Shown here: in pieces, positions 1-7,551 of the stretch
Layout: every line of letters begins with the position of its first letter
How positions within the stretch are numbered: the first letter of the stretch is position 1
From: Candidatus Gastranaerophilales bacterium
GTDB lineage: Bacteria > Cyanobacteriota > Vampirovibrionia > Gastranaerophilales > Gastranaerophilaceae
Length of the DNA: 39,326 nt
Reading direction: 5' to 3'
Assembly (NCBI GenBank): GCA_910588555.1
Contig: CAJUPC010000020.1
Location: forward strand, 1,246-40,571
Position numbers and translations under genes: made by a program
Notes under the pieces: model-generated
The model's input: only the letters and a program-made list of their open reading frames with translations
The model's database searches: none
What the model was told of the DNA's origin: nothing

Positions 1-905
1 AAAAAATCACTTTCACTATATTTTATATTAGTTAATATTAATTCTGATTTCAATATTTGTTTTGAATGATATCCAAGTGTTTCAAAAATTATGTTTTTCT
101 GAATTTTTTCCAGTTTTAAACTTTTATTTTCAATCTTAAAATCCGGTATCGCATCAGGTTTTAACTTATTATTTACTCTTTTTTCTAAAGCTATTATTTT
201 GCTGATACAATCTAATACATCATTATATGATTTACATTCAACTTTCTCATAATTGCCAGTATAACCTTTGATTTTAATTTTCTTTTTTAAATCTTGATCA
301 ATATATAAACCTGCATATAATTTACCAGCCTCAACTTTACAATAAATTTGCGCAGCGTCATTGTAATGTTTAAACTTTGCAGGATAAAGCGAAATCCAAC
401 AAGTATCAGAACCATTATTTCTCGCACCTTGAAAATTAATGATTTTATGACAATAACCTGATAAATTAAAACAAAGCATTAAATTTTTTGATATATCTTC
501 ATATGTATCTTTTACAAAATGTTTAATTTCATTTATATAAAAATAATCATATAAAATCCCAAAATTATTCCAGGAACTTAAAGGCCGTAAAGTTTCATAG
601 TTAGCAATATATGATAAAGATACATCATCTTCTAAATACTTTTTGAAATAATTAACATTTTTACTATGAAAGTTAGATTTGATTTCTTTCATTTTTTCAG
701 CATCAATCAACTCATGATTAAGAAGCATTTTTAAGATAACATAACGTGTAATTGATATCGGTTTAGGCTCTTTATAAAAATCTAATAATTTTATTATTTG
801 CATTTGAGACAGCTTATTTACTTGCTCAAAAAGAATATCTTCATCTGTCATCATTTTATTAAATAATAAAGATTTCTCAATTATGAATTTTAAATCTTTG
901 TCCAT
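1..905 (-). CDS. Partial protein, probable McrB-like restriction ATPase N-terminus
   Basis: A minus-strand frame open for about 301 residues starts at ATG 905 and runs off the left edge. The start is supported by an AGGAG five bases upstream and by an extended -10 (TGTGATATAAT) at about 930-945. The central stretch, with NFQGARNNGSD, CWISLYP and then a run ending AGLY, resembles the N-terminal domain of McrB-type AAA restriction proteins, which reads modified DNA. The AAA/GTPase motor that would confirm this is outside the window. Family placement is from motif memory only. Alternatives are an uncharacterised endonuclease N-terminus or a lone DNA-reading domain. The open frame is certain, the function is not. 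Confidence 0.5.
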   Translation of the reverse strand, partial: MDKDLKFIIEKSLLFNKMMTDEDILFEQVNKLSQMQIIKLLDFYKEPKPISITRYVILKMLLNHELIDAEKMKEIKSNFHSKNVNYFKKYLEDDVSLSYIANYETLRPLSSWNNFGILYDYFYINEIKHFVKDTYEDISKNLMLCFNLSGYCHKIINFQGARNNGSDTCWISLYPAKFKHYNDAAQIYCKVEAGKLYAGLYIDQDLKKKIKIKGYTGNYEKVECKSYNDVLDCISKIIALEKRVNNKLKPDAIPDFKIENKSLKLEKIQKNIIFETLGYHSKQILKSELILTNIKYSESDF

Positions 906-973
906 AGCAACTCCTATCATTACAGATTAATTATATCACATTTTAACATGAAATACAAAAAATATTTAACAAC

Positions 974-1012
974 AAAAAATCACCTTGAACATTTGTTCAA
1001 AGGTGATTTTTT
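974..1012 (-). terminator. Rho-independent terminator of tRNA-Gln
   Basis: An inverted repeat, AATCACCTT(T)GAAC with its complement across a short loop, is followed on the minus strand by a run of T. It begins one base after the tRNA 3' end. A-runs on both flanks mean it could also stop transcription arriving from the left. Confidence 0.8.
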
Positions 1013-1013
1013 C

Positions 1014-1084
1014 TGGGGCGGAAGGATTCGAACCTCCGAATGCCTGGACCAAAACCAGGTGCCTTACCACTTGGCGACGCCCCA
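1014..1084 (-). tRNA. tRNA-Gln (anticodon UUG)
   Basis: The 71-base cloverleaf has acceptor stem TGGGGCG/CGCCCCA, anticodon stem CCTGG/CCAGG around the loop TTTTGGT (anticodon TTG), and a T-arm GGAGG-TTCGAAT-CCTTC. A terminal CCA beyond the acceptor is not encoded. It decodes CAA. A consensus promoter lies just upstream and a terminator immediately downstream, so it is a monocistronic unit. Confidence 0.95.
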
Positions 1085-1100
1085 ATAGGCTTCGATTATT

Positions 1101-1128
1101 ATTATATATAATCAAATTTTATTGTCAA
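1101..1128 (-). promoter_or_regulatory. Sigma-70 promoter for tRNA-Gln
   Basis: On the minus strand a perfect TTGACA (1128-1123) is followed after 16 bases by a perfect TATAAT (1106-1101). The predicted start is about 10 bases before the tRNA 5' end. Confidence 0.8.
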
Positions 1129-1146
1129 GATATACTTGATAAAAAC

Positions 1147-1175
1147 TTGACAAAATACAAAAAATCGTAAATAAT
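1147..1175 (+). promoter_or_regulatory. Promoter of the first broken prepilin gene
   Basis: TTGACA (1147-1152), a 17-base spacer and AATAAT (1170-1175, one mismatch to consensus). It is followed by GGAGG at 1191-1195, eight bases before ATG 1204. Intact promoter and ribosome site show the gene is poised for expression despite the frame break. Confidence 0.65.
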
Positions 1176-1203
1176 GAATTTGGAAAACTTGGAGGTATTT
1201 TAC

Positions 1204-1877
1204 ATGAAATTACATCATAGTGCAATGATTGCCCCCCCCCCGAAGTTCTCGGTTTAAAATTTTTTAGGGCATTTACTTTAGCAGAAGTTTTAATTACTTT
1301 AGCAATTATCGGCGTGGTCGCCGTGCTTACTATACCTAATTTGATTGCTCATTATCAGAAAATGATTGTTGTTACACGAATGCAGAAATTTTATTCGTCA
1401 TTTAATCAAGCAATAAAAATGTCTGAAATAAAAAATGGATTGGTTGAAAATTGGATTTTCCCGTTTGGCGGATATGGCAATGCAGAAATGCAAATTGAAT
1501 TTTACGAAAAATATTTAAAAGATTACTTAAAAGTAGTAAAATATGAAAAATATTATGATAATAACATTTCATTAAATGGAATAAAAATGTACTTTGGAGA
1601 TGGTTCTGCTGCTTTATATGGAGACCAGCATATTGTTTTTTATCCTGTTGCTACAAAAAACAGCATTGACGGAAAAGATAGCTTTACCTTTATTCTTACA
1701 CAAAATACCAAAAGTATGGTTCCTTACGGTGTACATACAAAACAAACAAGGAATGCTCTTAAAAATCATCCTACATTTGGCTGCGGCCGTATTGAAAACA
1801 AGAATCGACGTTACTGCGCAGCTCTAATAATGCTTGACGGCTGGAAAATTTCAGATGACTATCCTGTAAAATTTTAA
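1204..1877 (+). CDS. Type IV prepilin-like protein, out of frame at a poly-C tract
   Basis: Secreted pseudopilin or minor-pilin-like protein: the class III leader motif (A)FTLAEVLITLAIIGVV is a prepilin-peptidase site plus hydrophobic stalk, followed by a roughly 190-residue variable domain ending in KISDDYPVKF. The tail resembles that of the intact paralogue at 6889-7551. ATG 1204 has GGAGG eight bases upstream, but its frame stops at 1255-1257. The FTLAEVL frame joins it only if the run of ten C at 1232-1241 is read as eleven or eight, giving the leader MKLHHSAMIAPPPEVLGLKF. The longest unbroken open frame begins at GTG 1314, inside the hydrophobic stalk, which cannot be the true start. This is either a phase-variable OFF state, a real frameshift or a homopolymer sequencing error. 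Confidence 0.75.
1232..1241 (+). repeat. Poly-C tract (10 C) in a prepilin leader
   Basis: A homopolymer of ten C in an AT-rich genome, within codons 10-13 of the gene starting at 1204. It separates start codon and prepilin core by one frame. It is flanked by TTG on the left and GAAGTTCTC on the right, close to the flanks of the second tract at 15748-15759. Confidence 0.9.
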
Positions 1878-2971
1878 ACTGCAAATCTAAAGTGAACTAA
1901 ATCTCCGTCTTGGACTACATAGTCTTTGCCTTCAAGACGTGTAACACCTTTTTCTTTGCAAGCTGCATAAGAACCGTTTTTGATAAATTCTTCGTACGGT
2001 GTAATTTCAGCTCTGATAAATCCTTTTTCAAAATCAGTATGAATTACACCTGCTGCTTGAGGAGCTTTTGCACCTGCCGGAATTGTCCAAGCATGAACTT
2101 CTTTTTCACCGGCAGTAATAAATGTTCTCAAATTTAAAAGTCTGTAAACGGATTTAATCATTCTGTTAATACCGCTGTCTTCAATACCAAGTTCTGTCAA
2201 ATATTCTTTAGCTTCATCAGCTCCGAGTTCAGCAAGTTCTTCTTCAATTTTTGCAGAAATAAGAACAACTTCGGCATTATGTTTTGAAGCATATTCTTGA
2301 ACCTGCTGAGTATAAGCATTTCCGTCTTTCAACTCATATTCAGATACGTTTGCAGCATAAATAACAGGTTTTACCGACATAAGATTTAATTGTTTGACAA
2401 CAGCAATTTCATCTTCATTAAAGTGTTCATTCAAGTTTATAAATGTTCCCTCTGAAAGCAAATCTGTTAATTTTGTAAGTACAGAATTTTCAAGAACAGC
2501 TTCTTTATCGCCGCTTTTTGCCTGCTTAGAAATCCTAGCCTGACGTTTTTCAACAGAAGCCAAATCTGCAAGTGCAAGTTCTGTATTAATAACTTCGATA
2601 TCATCAAGCGGATTTACTTTACCTGCAACGTGAATTGTATTCGGGTCATCAAAACATCTTACAACCTGAATAATAGCGTCAACTTCTCTTATATTATGCA
2701 AGAATTGGTTGCCCAAACCTTCGCCCTTACTTGCTCCTTTGACAAGTCCTGCAATATCCACAAATTCAATAGCTGTCGGGATAATATCAGTACATTTACA
2801 AAGCTTCTGCAAGATTTCCAACCTTTCATCAGGTACATTTACAACACCAACGTTCGGTTCAATGGTACAAAATGGGTAATTTGCACTTTGCGCATTTTTT
2901 GCACTAGTTAAAGCATTAAATAAAGTTGATTTACCAACATTGGGAAGTCCGACTATTCCTGTTCTAAGCAT
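1874..2971 (-). CDS. ychF: Ribosome-binding ATPase YchF (Obg-like)
   Basis: Universally conserved translation-associated P-loop NTPase that prefers ATP and binds ribosomes. The 365-residue length matches the family. Visible motifs are the P-loop GLPNVGKST at residues 8-16, the switch-II region DIAGLVKGASKGEGLGNQFL around residues 71-90, the NVSE variant of the G4 motif near residue 208, and a C-terminal TGS domain ending YVVQDGDLVHFRFAV. The start has AAAGGA about nine bases upstream. The gene is convergent with the prepilin on its right strand and the stop codons overlap by four bases, with no terminator visible between them. Confidence 0.97.
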   Translation of the reverse strand: MLRTGIVGLPNVGKSTLFNALTSAKNAQSANYPFCTIEPNVGVVNVPDERLEILQKLCKCTDIIPTAIEFVDIAGLVKGASKGEGLGNQFLHNIREVDAIIQVVRCFDDPNTIHVAGKVNPLDDIEVINTELALADLASVEKRQARISKQAKSGDKEAVLENSVLTKLTDLLSEGTFINLNEHFNEDEIAVVKQLNLMSVKPVIYAANVSEYELKDGNAYTQQVQEYASKHNAEVVLISAKIEEELAELGADEAKEYLTELGIEDSGINRMIKSVYRLLNLRTFITAGEKEVHAWTIPAGAKAPQAAGVIHTDFEKGFIRAEITPYEEFIKNGSYAACKEKGVTRLEGKDYVVQDGDLVHFRFAV

Positions 2972-3103
2972 ATTATAAATTCCTTTTATTCTGTATTATC
3001 TAAAGAATATAATACCTCAAACATAAAATATTTTTCAAAAATTTTAATATCGCTTGTAAAATCTGTTTGACCATGCAATAATTTTGTTATTGAAAGGCGT
3101 GTC

Positions 3104-3718
3104 ATGTCAAACACTTTAGTATATTTATTAGATGGAAAGATTTATATCAATTTAACTAACAAATGCACAAATGACTGTATATTTTGCCTCCGAAAAGACA
3201 AAGACGATGTTGTCGGTCAAACTTTGTGGCTTGATGATGAAAATTCAACAGCACAAGATGTTATAAAACAACTTGAAACTTTTGAGATGACAAGCGAAAT
3301 TATCTTCTGCGGCTACGGCGAACCTATGCTGAAATTTGATGTTTTGAAAGAAGTAGCAGAATATATCAAATCAAAATACCCAAATACAAAAATTCGTGTT
3401 AACACTAACGGACATGCAAATTTTGTTTATAAAAGAAATGTTGTAAAAGAATTAAAAGACCTTGTCGATGAATTCTCGGTAAGCCTTAACGGTGCTACAA
3501 AAGAAGAATACGACGAACTTTCTCAGCCAAAATTTGATGAAGCTTATGAGGAAGTTAAAAAATTTATCCGAGAATGCTCTGCATACAGCATAAATGTATC
3601 AGCAAGCGTTGTTGACGGATATAAAGGCAGACGCTTAAATATTGAAGAGTGCGAAAGAATTGCAAACTCTCTAGGTGCAAAACTAAGAGTACGTGAATGG
3701 ATACAAAACGGATATTAA
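3104..3718 (+). CDS. TatD-associated radical SAM protein
   Basis: Radical SAM enzyme of 204 residues whose N-terminus LVYLLDGKIYINLTNKCTND contains the [4Fe-4S] cluster motif CxxxCxxC (C-TND-C-IF-C) at about residues 22-29. The GYGEP stretch near residue 70 corresponds to the SAM-binding GGE region. Length and N-terminal sequence match the small family often found beside or fused to TatD deoxyribonucleases. Its substrate is unknown. No tatD gene is adjacent here, which is a departure from the usual context. AAAGG lies seven bases before ATG. The 3' end is close to the next gene, which starts 23 bases after the stop, so they are probably co-transcribed. Confidence 0.85.
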   Translation: MSNTLVYLLDGKIYINLTNKCTNDCIFCLRKDKDDVVGQTLWLDDENSTAQDVIKQLETFEMTSEIIFCGYGEPMLKFDVLKEVAEYIKSKYPNTKIRVNTNGHANFVYKRNVVKELKDLVDEFSVSLNGATKEEYDELSQPKFDEAYEEVKKFIRECSAYSINVSASVVDGYKGRRLNIEECERIANSLGAKLRVREWIQNGY

Positions 3719-3741
3719 ATTATAAGAAAGGACACAAAAAA

Positions 3742-5913
3742 ATGATGAGTAACTTAGACAAAATCATGAAACCGAAATCAATTGCGGTTGTCGGTGCTTC
3801 AACAAAACCGAAAACTATCGGTTCTGAAATCATGCAAAGATTAAGAGATTACAAATTTAACGGAAATATTTATCCCGTAAACCCTAAAGGCGGAGAAATT
3901 GAAGGCTTTAAAGCTTATACATCAATAGCTGAAATCCCCGGTGAAGTTGATTTGGCAGTTATCGTTGTAAATGCTAAATTCGTACTTGATACAATTGACC
4001 AATGCCACGCTAAAAGTATTAAAGGTTTGTGTATCATCACAGCAGGCTTCAAAGAAACAGGTAAAGAAGGCGCAGAAGCTGAAAAAGCTTTATTGGCTAA
4101 AGTTAGAGAATACGGCATGAGATGTGTTGGTCCTAACTGCTTAGGCGTATTGAATACTAGCCCTGATGTTTCTATGGACGCAACTTTTGCTGAAAGCTTG
4201 CCAATCCGCGGTGACATCGGTTTCGTTTCTCAATCTGGCGCATTGGGCGGCGGTATTTTGAACATCTTGAAAGACTTAAACATTGGTTTTGCACAATTCA
4301 TTTCTATCGGTAACCAGGCTGACGTAAATGCTGAAACAGCTCTTGAATACTGGGAAAATGACGACGATGTAAAACAAATTTTGTTATACATGGAATCAAT
4401 CCAAAACCCTGCTAACTTCCGTAAATTAGCTTCAAGAATTACTAAAAAGAAACCTATCTTAGCTTTAAAAGCCGGACGTTCAGCAGCAGGTGCTTCAGCA
4501 GCATCTTCTCACACAGGTTCTCTTGCAGGTGCTGATAAAGCAGCAGCAGCATTGTTGAAACAATCAGGCGTAATCAGAGAATTCTCTTTGAAAAACTTGT
4601 TTGCTAACGCAAAAGCTTTCTCAAATTGTCCTATTCCGAAAGGCAATAGAGTAGCAATTATTACAAACTCAGGCGGTCCCGGAATTATGGCTACTGACGC
4701 AATCTGCGAAAGCGGTATGCAAATGGCTCAAATTTCAGACGCTACAAAAGAAACTTTAAGAAGCTTCTTACCGTCAGCAGCATCTGTTAAAAACCCTATT
4801 GACATGATTGCTTCAGCTCCTATTGAACACTATATGCAAACATTAGAAACTGTAATTAAAGACGAAAGTGTTGATATGATTATGGTTATCTACTTGCCGT
4901 TCTTGGGCTTGAAAGATATCGATGTTGCAAAAGCATTGATGGAAATCAAAGCTAAAAATCCTGAAAAACCGATTGTTGGCGTATTCATGACAACAAGCAG
5001 TTTCTTCACTGAAATTTCTAATATGGAAGTTAATATGCCGTTCTATATGTACGCAGAAGAAGCAGCAGAAGCATTCTGCAGACTTGACGAACAGCGTCAA
5101 TGGATGGAAAGACCGGAAGGCAAAATTCCTTGCTATGATGTTGACAGAGCTAAAGTTGAAAGTATTATTAAAGGTTCTCTTGCAGAAGGCAGAGCACAGC
5201 TTACAACTCTTGAGTCAATCGACGTTTTACAGGCATACGGAATTCGTGCTTGCAAATACGGTTTAGCAACAAACGAAGACGAAGTAGTATCTTTGGGTAA
5301 CTCAATCGGCTACCCTGTAGTAATGAAAATGACTTCAAAAACAACTTCACACAAAACTGACGTTGGCGGTGTTGTTGTAAACATCAAATCAGAAGAACAA
5401 TTGAGAAAAGAATACAAAGGACTTCTTGAAAGATTGGAAGCAAAAGGCTTGCTTGAAGGTCTTGAAGGTGTAATCATTCAAGAAATGGTAAAAGGTTCTC
5501 GTGAAATGGTTTGCGGTATTGCAACAGATCCTCAATACGGTCCTATGATGATGTTCGGTTTAGGCGGCGTATTTGTCGAAGTTATGAAAGACGTAACTTT
5601 CAGAATTGCTCCTTTGACAGATGTTGATGCTAAAGAAATGATTGAATCAGTAAAAGCATACAAATTGTTACAAGGTGCAAGAGGCACAAAACCTGCACAA
5701 ATCGACCAAATCCAAGAAACATTGTTGAGATTATCTCAATTAGTTTCTGACTTCAAATTCATCGACGAATTGGATATTAACCCGTTGTTGATTTCAGAAG
5801 CAACAGGCGAAGGCATCGCAGTAGACGGACGTATTAAAGTAAGAATTGAAGAAGCTAAAGAAGCTCTCGGAATGTCTTGCTCTTGCGGCTGTGCAACTTG
5901 CTCTTGCCACTAA
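3742..5913 (+). CDS. ADP-forming acetate/acyl-CoA ligase, alpha-beta fusion
   Basis: Converts acyl-CoA, ADP and phosphate to the acid, CoA and ATP; in fermenting bacteria this gives substrate-level ATP from acetyl-CoA. Order of domains: CoA-binding Rossmann domain (GASTKPKTIGSEI near residues 18-30), two succinyl-CoA-ligase-like domains, with the phospho-histidine loop SSHTGSLAG near residue 255, and a C-terminal ATP-grasp domain (VVMKMTSKTTSHKTDVGGVV, then EMVKGSREM). I place the start at ATG 3742 because AAAGGA lies about nine bases upstream; an earlier in-frame codon at 3697 lacks a ribosome site. The last twelve residues, SCSCGCATCSCH, form an odd cysteine-rich tail of five Cys and one His. 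A strong terminator follows. Confidence 0.93.
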   Translation: MMSNLDKIMKPKSIAVVGASTKPKTIGSEIMQRLRDYKFNGNIYPVNPKGGEIEGFKAYTSIAEIPGEVDLAVIVVNAKFVLDTIDQCHAKSIKGLCIITAGFKETGKEGAEAEKALLAKVREYGMRCVGPNCLGVLNTSPDVSMDATFAESLPIRGDIGFVSQSGALGGGILNILKDLNIGFAQFISIGNQADVNAETALEYWENDDDVKQILLYMESIQNPANFRKLASRITKKKPILALKAGRSAAGASAASSHTGSLAGADKAAAALLKQSGVIREFSLKNLFANAKAFSNCPIPKGNRVAIITNSGGPGIMATDAICESGMQMAQISDATKETLRSFLPSAASVKNPIDMIASAPIEHYMQTLETVIKDESVDMIMVIYLPFLGLKDIDVAKALMEIKAKNPEKPIVGVFMTTSSFFTEISNMEVNMPFYMYAEEAAEAFCRLDEQRQWMERPEGKIPCYDVDRAKVESIIKGSLAEGRAQLTTLESIDVLQAYGIRACKYGLATNEDEVVSLGNSIGYPVVMKMTSKTTSHKTDVGGVVVNIKSEEQLRKEYKGLLERLEAKGLLEGLEGVIIQEMVKGSREMVCGIATDPQYGPMMMFGLGGVFVEVMKDVTFRIAPLTDVDAKEMIESVKAYKLLQGARGTKPAQIDQIQETLLRLSQLVSDFKFIDELDINPLLISEATGEGIAVDGRIKVRIEEAKEALGMSCSCGCATCSCH

Positions 5914-5924
5914 TTATAAAATCA

Positions 5925-5957
5925 AAAACACCAACCCTTAAAGGGTTGGTGTTTTTT
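5925..5957 (+). terminator. Strong rho-independent terminator
   Basis: Stem AACACCAACCCTT with its complement around a very short loop, followed by six T. It ends the radical SAM/acyl-CoA ligase transcript. Confidence 0.9.
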
Positions 5958-6006
5958 GTTGCAAAATTTCCAAAAATATTTTATACTACATATAAAGGAG
6001 TTGGCA

Positions 6007-6603
6007 ATGGAAAAAGCTTTAGGAAATGTTTCAAACAACAGTTCATCAACAATGGCATCAAATACTACAAGGCAAGATATTACTGTAGGAAAATATCAGA
6101 ATAATAAAATTGTTTATGGCGGAGTTACGCATTACAAATATTCTGACTGCAAATCAACTGATATTGTTACTGTAAATGGATATAAAGTACATAAAGAGCT
6201 TGCTGCTGCATTTAAAAAAATGCAAGCGGACGCCAAAAAAGATGGAGTGACTTTAAATATCGTATCAGGTTTCCGTTCAACTGAATATCAAAAAACAGTA
6301 TTCCCCAAAAAATTTGCTAACAAAAAAAATCCCACAGAAAAAGAATTTATTTCGAGATTAAAATTTTCGGCACCTCCGGGATTTTCCGAACATCATACAG
6401 GCTTAGCCATAGATATAAATTCTTTAGAACAAACTTTTGCAGGTACAAAAGCATACAAATGGTTAGCTGAACACGCTAAAGATTATGGATTTGAAATGTC
6501 TTTTCCGCGAAACAACAAGCAGGGTTTAGGATTTGAACCTTGGCACTGGCGTTATGTCGGCACAGCCGAAGCTCAAAAAATATTCTCACAGGCAAGAAAA
6601 TAA
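6007..6603 (+). CDS. VanY-type D-alanyl-D-alanine carboxypeptidase (M15B)
   Basis: Zinc peptidase that trims the terminal D-alanine of peptidoglycan stem peptides. The family signatures are all present in a 198-residue protein: SGFRSTEYQ near residues 87-95, the zinc motif SEHHTGLAID (SxHxxGxAxD) near 128-137, and EPWHWRYVG with the catalytic Glu and last zinc His near 177-185. ATG 6007 is chosen because AAAGGAG lies six bases upstream; an earlier in-frame ATG has none. I see no signal peptide or membrane anchor, only a Ser/Asn/Thr-rich N-terminus, so the export route is unclear. It is convergent with the XRE gene, with three bases between the stops. Confidence 0.9.
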   Translation: MEKALGNVSNNSSSTMASNTTRQDITVGKYQNNKIVYGGVTHYKYSDCKSTDIVTVNGYKVHKELAAAFKKMQADAKKDGVTLNIVSGFRSTEYQKTVFPKKFANKKNPTEKEFISRLKFSAPPGFSEHHTGLAIDINSLEQTFAGTKAYKWLAEHAKDYGFEMSFPRNNKQGLGFEPWHWRYVGTAEAQKIFSQARK

Positions 6604-6606
6604 TTA

Positions 6607-6828
6607 TTATTCCAAATTCAAAACCTTACTGACAGAAATACCTAATGCATCAGCAATTTCTACAATCTTTCTAACAGTAAGGTTTTGTTCTCCGCGTTCA
6701 ATTTTACCGATATAATTTGTATGAACATTTGCAAGCTCAGCAAATTGTTCTTGCGACAGCATTTTTCGTGTTCTTTCAAGCCTAAAATTCATCCCTATTT
6801 TTTTAAGGATATCTTTATATTCTGTCAT
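6607..6828 (-). CDS. Small XRE-family transcriptional regulator
   Basis: A 73-residue protein that is essentially one lambda-repressor-type helix-turn-helix: LRLERTRKMLSQEQFAELAN..NYIGKIERGEQNLTVRKIVEIADALGIS. It has no sensor or dimerisation domain. It is divergent from the prepilin gene at 6889, and the gap between them holds a consensus promoter overlapped by a perfect 14-bp palindrome. That is the natural candidate operator, so the protein may repress or activate the pilin gene and itself. There is no clear ribosome site. A TATAAA box lies eight bases before ATG, so the mRNA may be nearly leaderless. Confidence 0.88.
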   Translation of the reverse strand: MTEYKDILKKIGMNFRLERTRKMLSQEQFAELANVHTNYIGKIERGEQNLTVRKIVEIADALGISVSKVLNLE

Positions 6829-6845
6829 AAAAAAATTTTATACTA

Positions 6846-6878
6846 TTGACAATGTGTACTCTATACTATTATAATAGT
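6846..6878 (+). promoter_or_regulatory. Consensus promoter with overlapping palindromic operator
   Basis: TTGACA (6846-6851), an 18-base spacer and TATAAT (6870-6875). The -10 box lies inside the perfect palindrome ACTATTATAATAGT (6865-6878), itself roughly flanked by TACTC and GAGTA. A repressor bound here would block RNA polymerase. The predicted start (about 6882) leaves only some seven leader bases before ATG 6889. Confidence 0.65.
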
Positions 6879-6888
6879 GGAGTATTTT

Positions 6889-7551
6889 ATGAAAAAAGCT
6901 TTTACATTAGCAGAGATTTTGGTTACTATAGGTATAATTGGTGTTGTTGCAGCACTAACAATGCCGTCACTTATTCAAAACTACAAAAAGAAAGAGTATT
7001 CAACAAGATTGAAACGCTTCTACAGCACAATGTCACAGGCAATTAAATTATCCGAAATTGATAATGATAATATTACAAATTGGGATTATTCACTAAACGT
7101 GGACAAAGAACTCACAGAACCTACAGAAAAATTTCTTAAAAAATATATTTTACCCTACATCAAACAATATGAATTATCAGATAACGAAAAGTTGAATATA
7201 GGTTCATTAGCACAATATAACTTAATTGGAGTAAAATTTTCCGACGGTTCAATTGCATATTTTAAAAACGGGAGTTGTTTAGATATCTATTACGATGTAA
7301 ACGGTAAAAATCCGCCAAATAAAATGGGGGCTGATGTTTACACATTTGCGCTTGCAATGAGCGGGGACTACACCTACCTGAAAAATGCAGGTAAAACATT
7401 TATAGCCTGGGGGTCATATACCAACATAAAAGAAAAGTACGAGAATTATGAATTTCAATATAATGCCTGTAAAAGCGACACATGGGCTTGTGCAAGAGCA
7501 TTACAAATGAATAATTGGGAATATCCGAAAGATTATCCCTACAAATTATAA
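6889..7551 (+). CDS. Type IV prepilin-like protein (intact)
   Basis: A 220-residue protein with a short prepilin leader MKKA, then FTLAEILVTIGIIGVVAALTMPSLIQ, i.e. prepilin-peptidase site with Glu5 and hydrophobic stalk. A C-terminal domain follows with paired cysteines near the end (ACKSDTWACARAL) and the tail WEYPKDYPYKL. It is probably a pseudopilin or minor pilin assembled at the envelope. ATG 6889 is preferred over GTG 6877 because GGAG lies six bases before it and the shorter leader is standard. Unlike its two paralogues in this window it has no homopolymer tract and is in frame. The 3' end overlaps cca by 13 bases, convergently. Confidence 0.88.
   Translation: MKKAFTLAEILVTIGIIGVVAALTMPSLIQNYKKKEYSTRLKRFYSTMSQAIKLSEIDNDNITNWDYSLNVDKELTEPTEKFLKKYILPYIKQYELSDNEKLNIGSLAQYNLIGVKFSDGSIAYFKNGSCLDIYYDVNGKNPPNKMGADVYTFALAMSGDYTYLKNAGKTFIAWGSYTNIKEKYENYEFQYNACKSDTWACARALQMNNWEYPKDYPYKL

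Noticed and set aside
985..1170. Plus-strand 61-codon open frame over the tRNA-Gln
   Set aside because: It reads through the tRNA on the opposite strand; no ribosome site.
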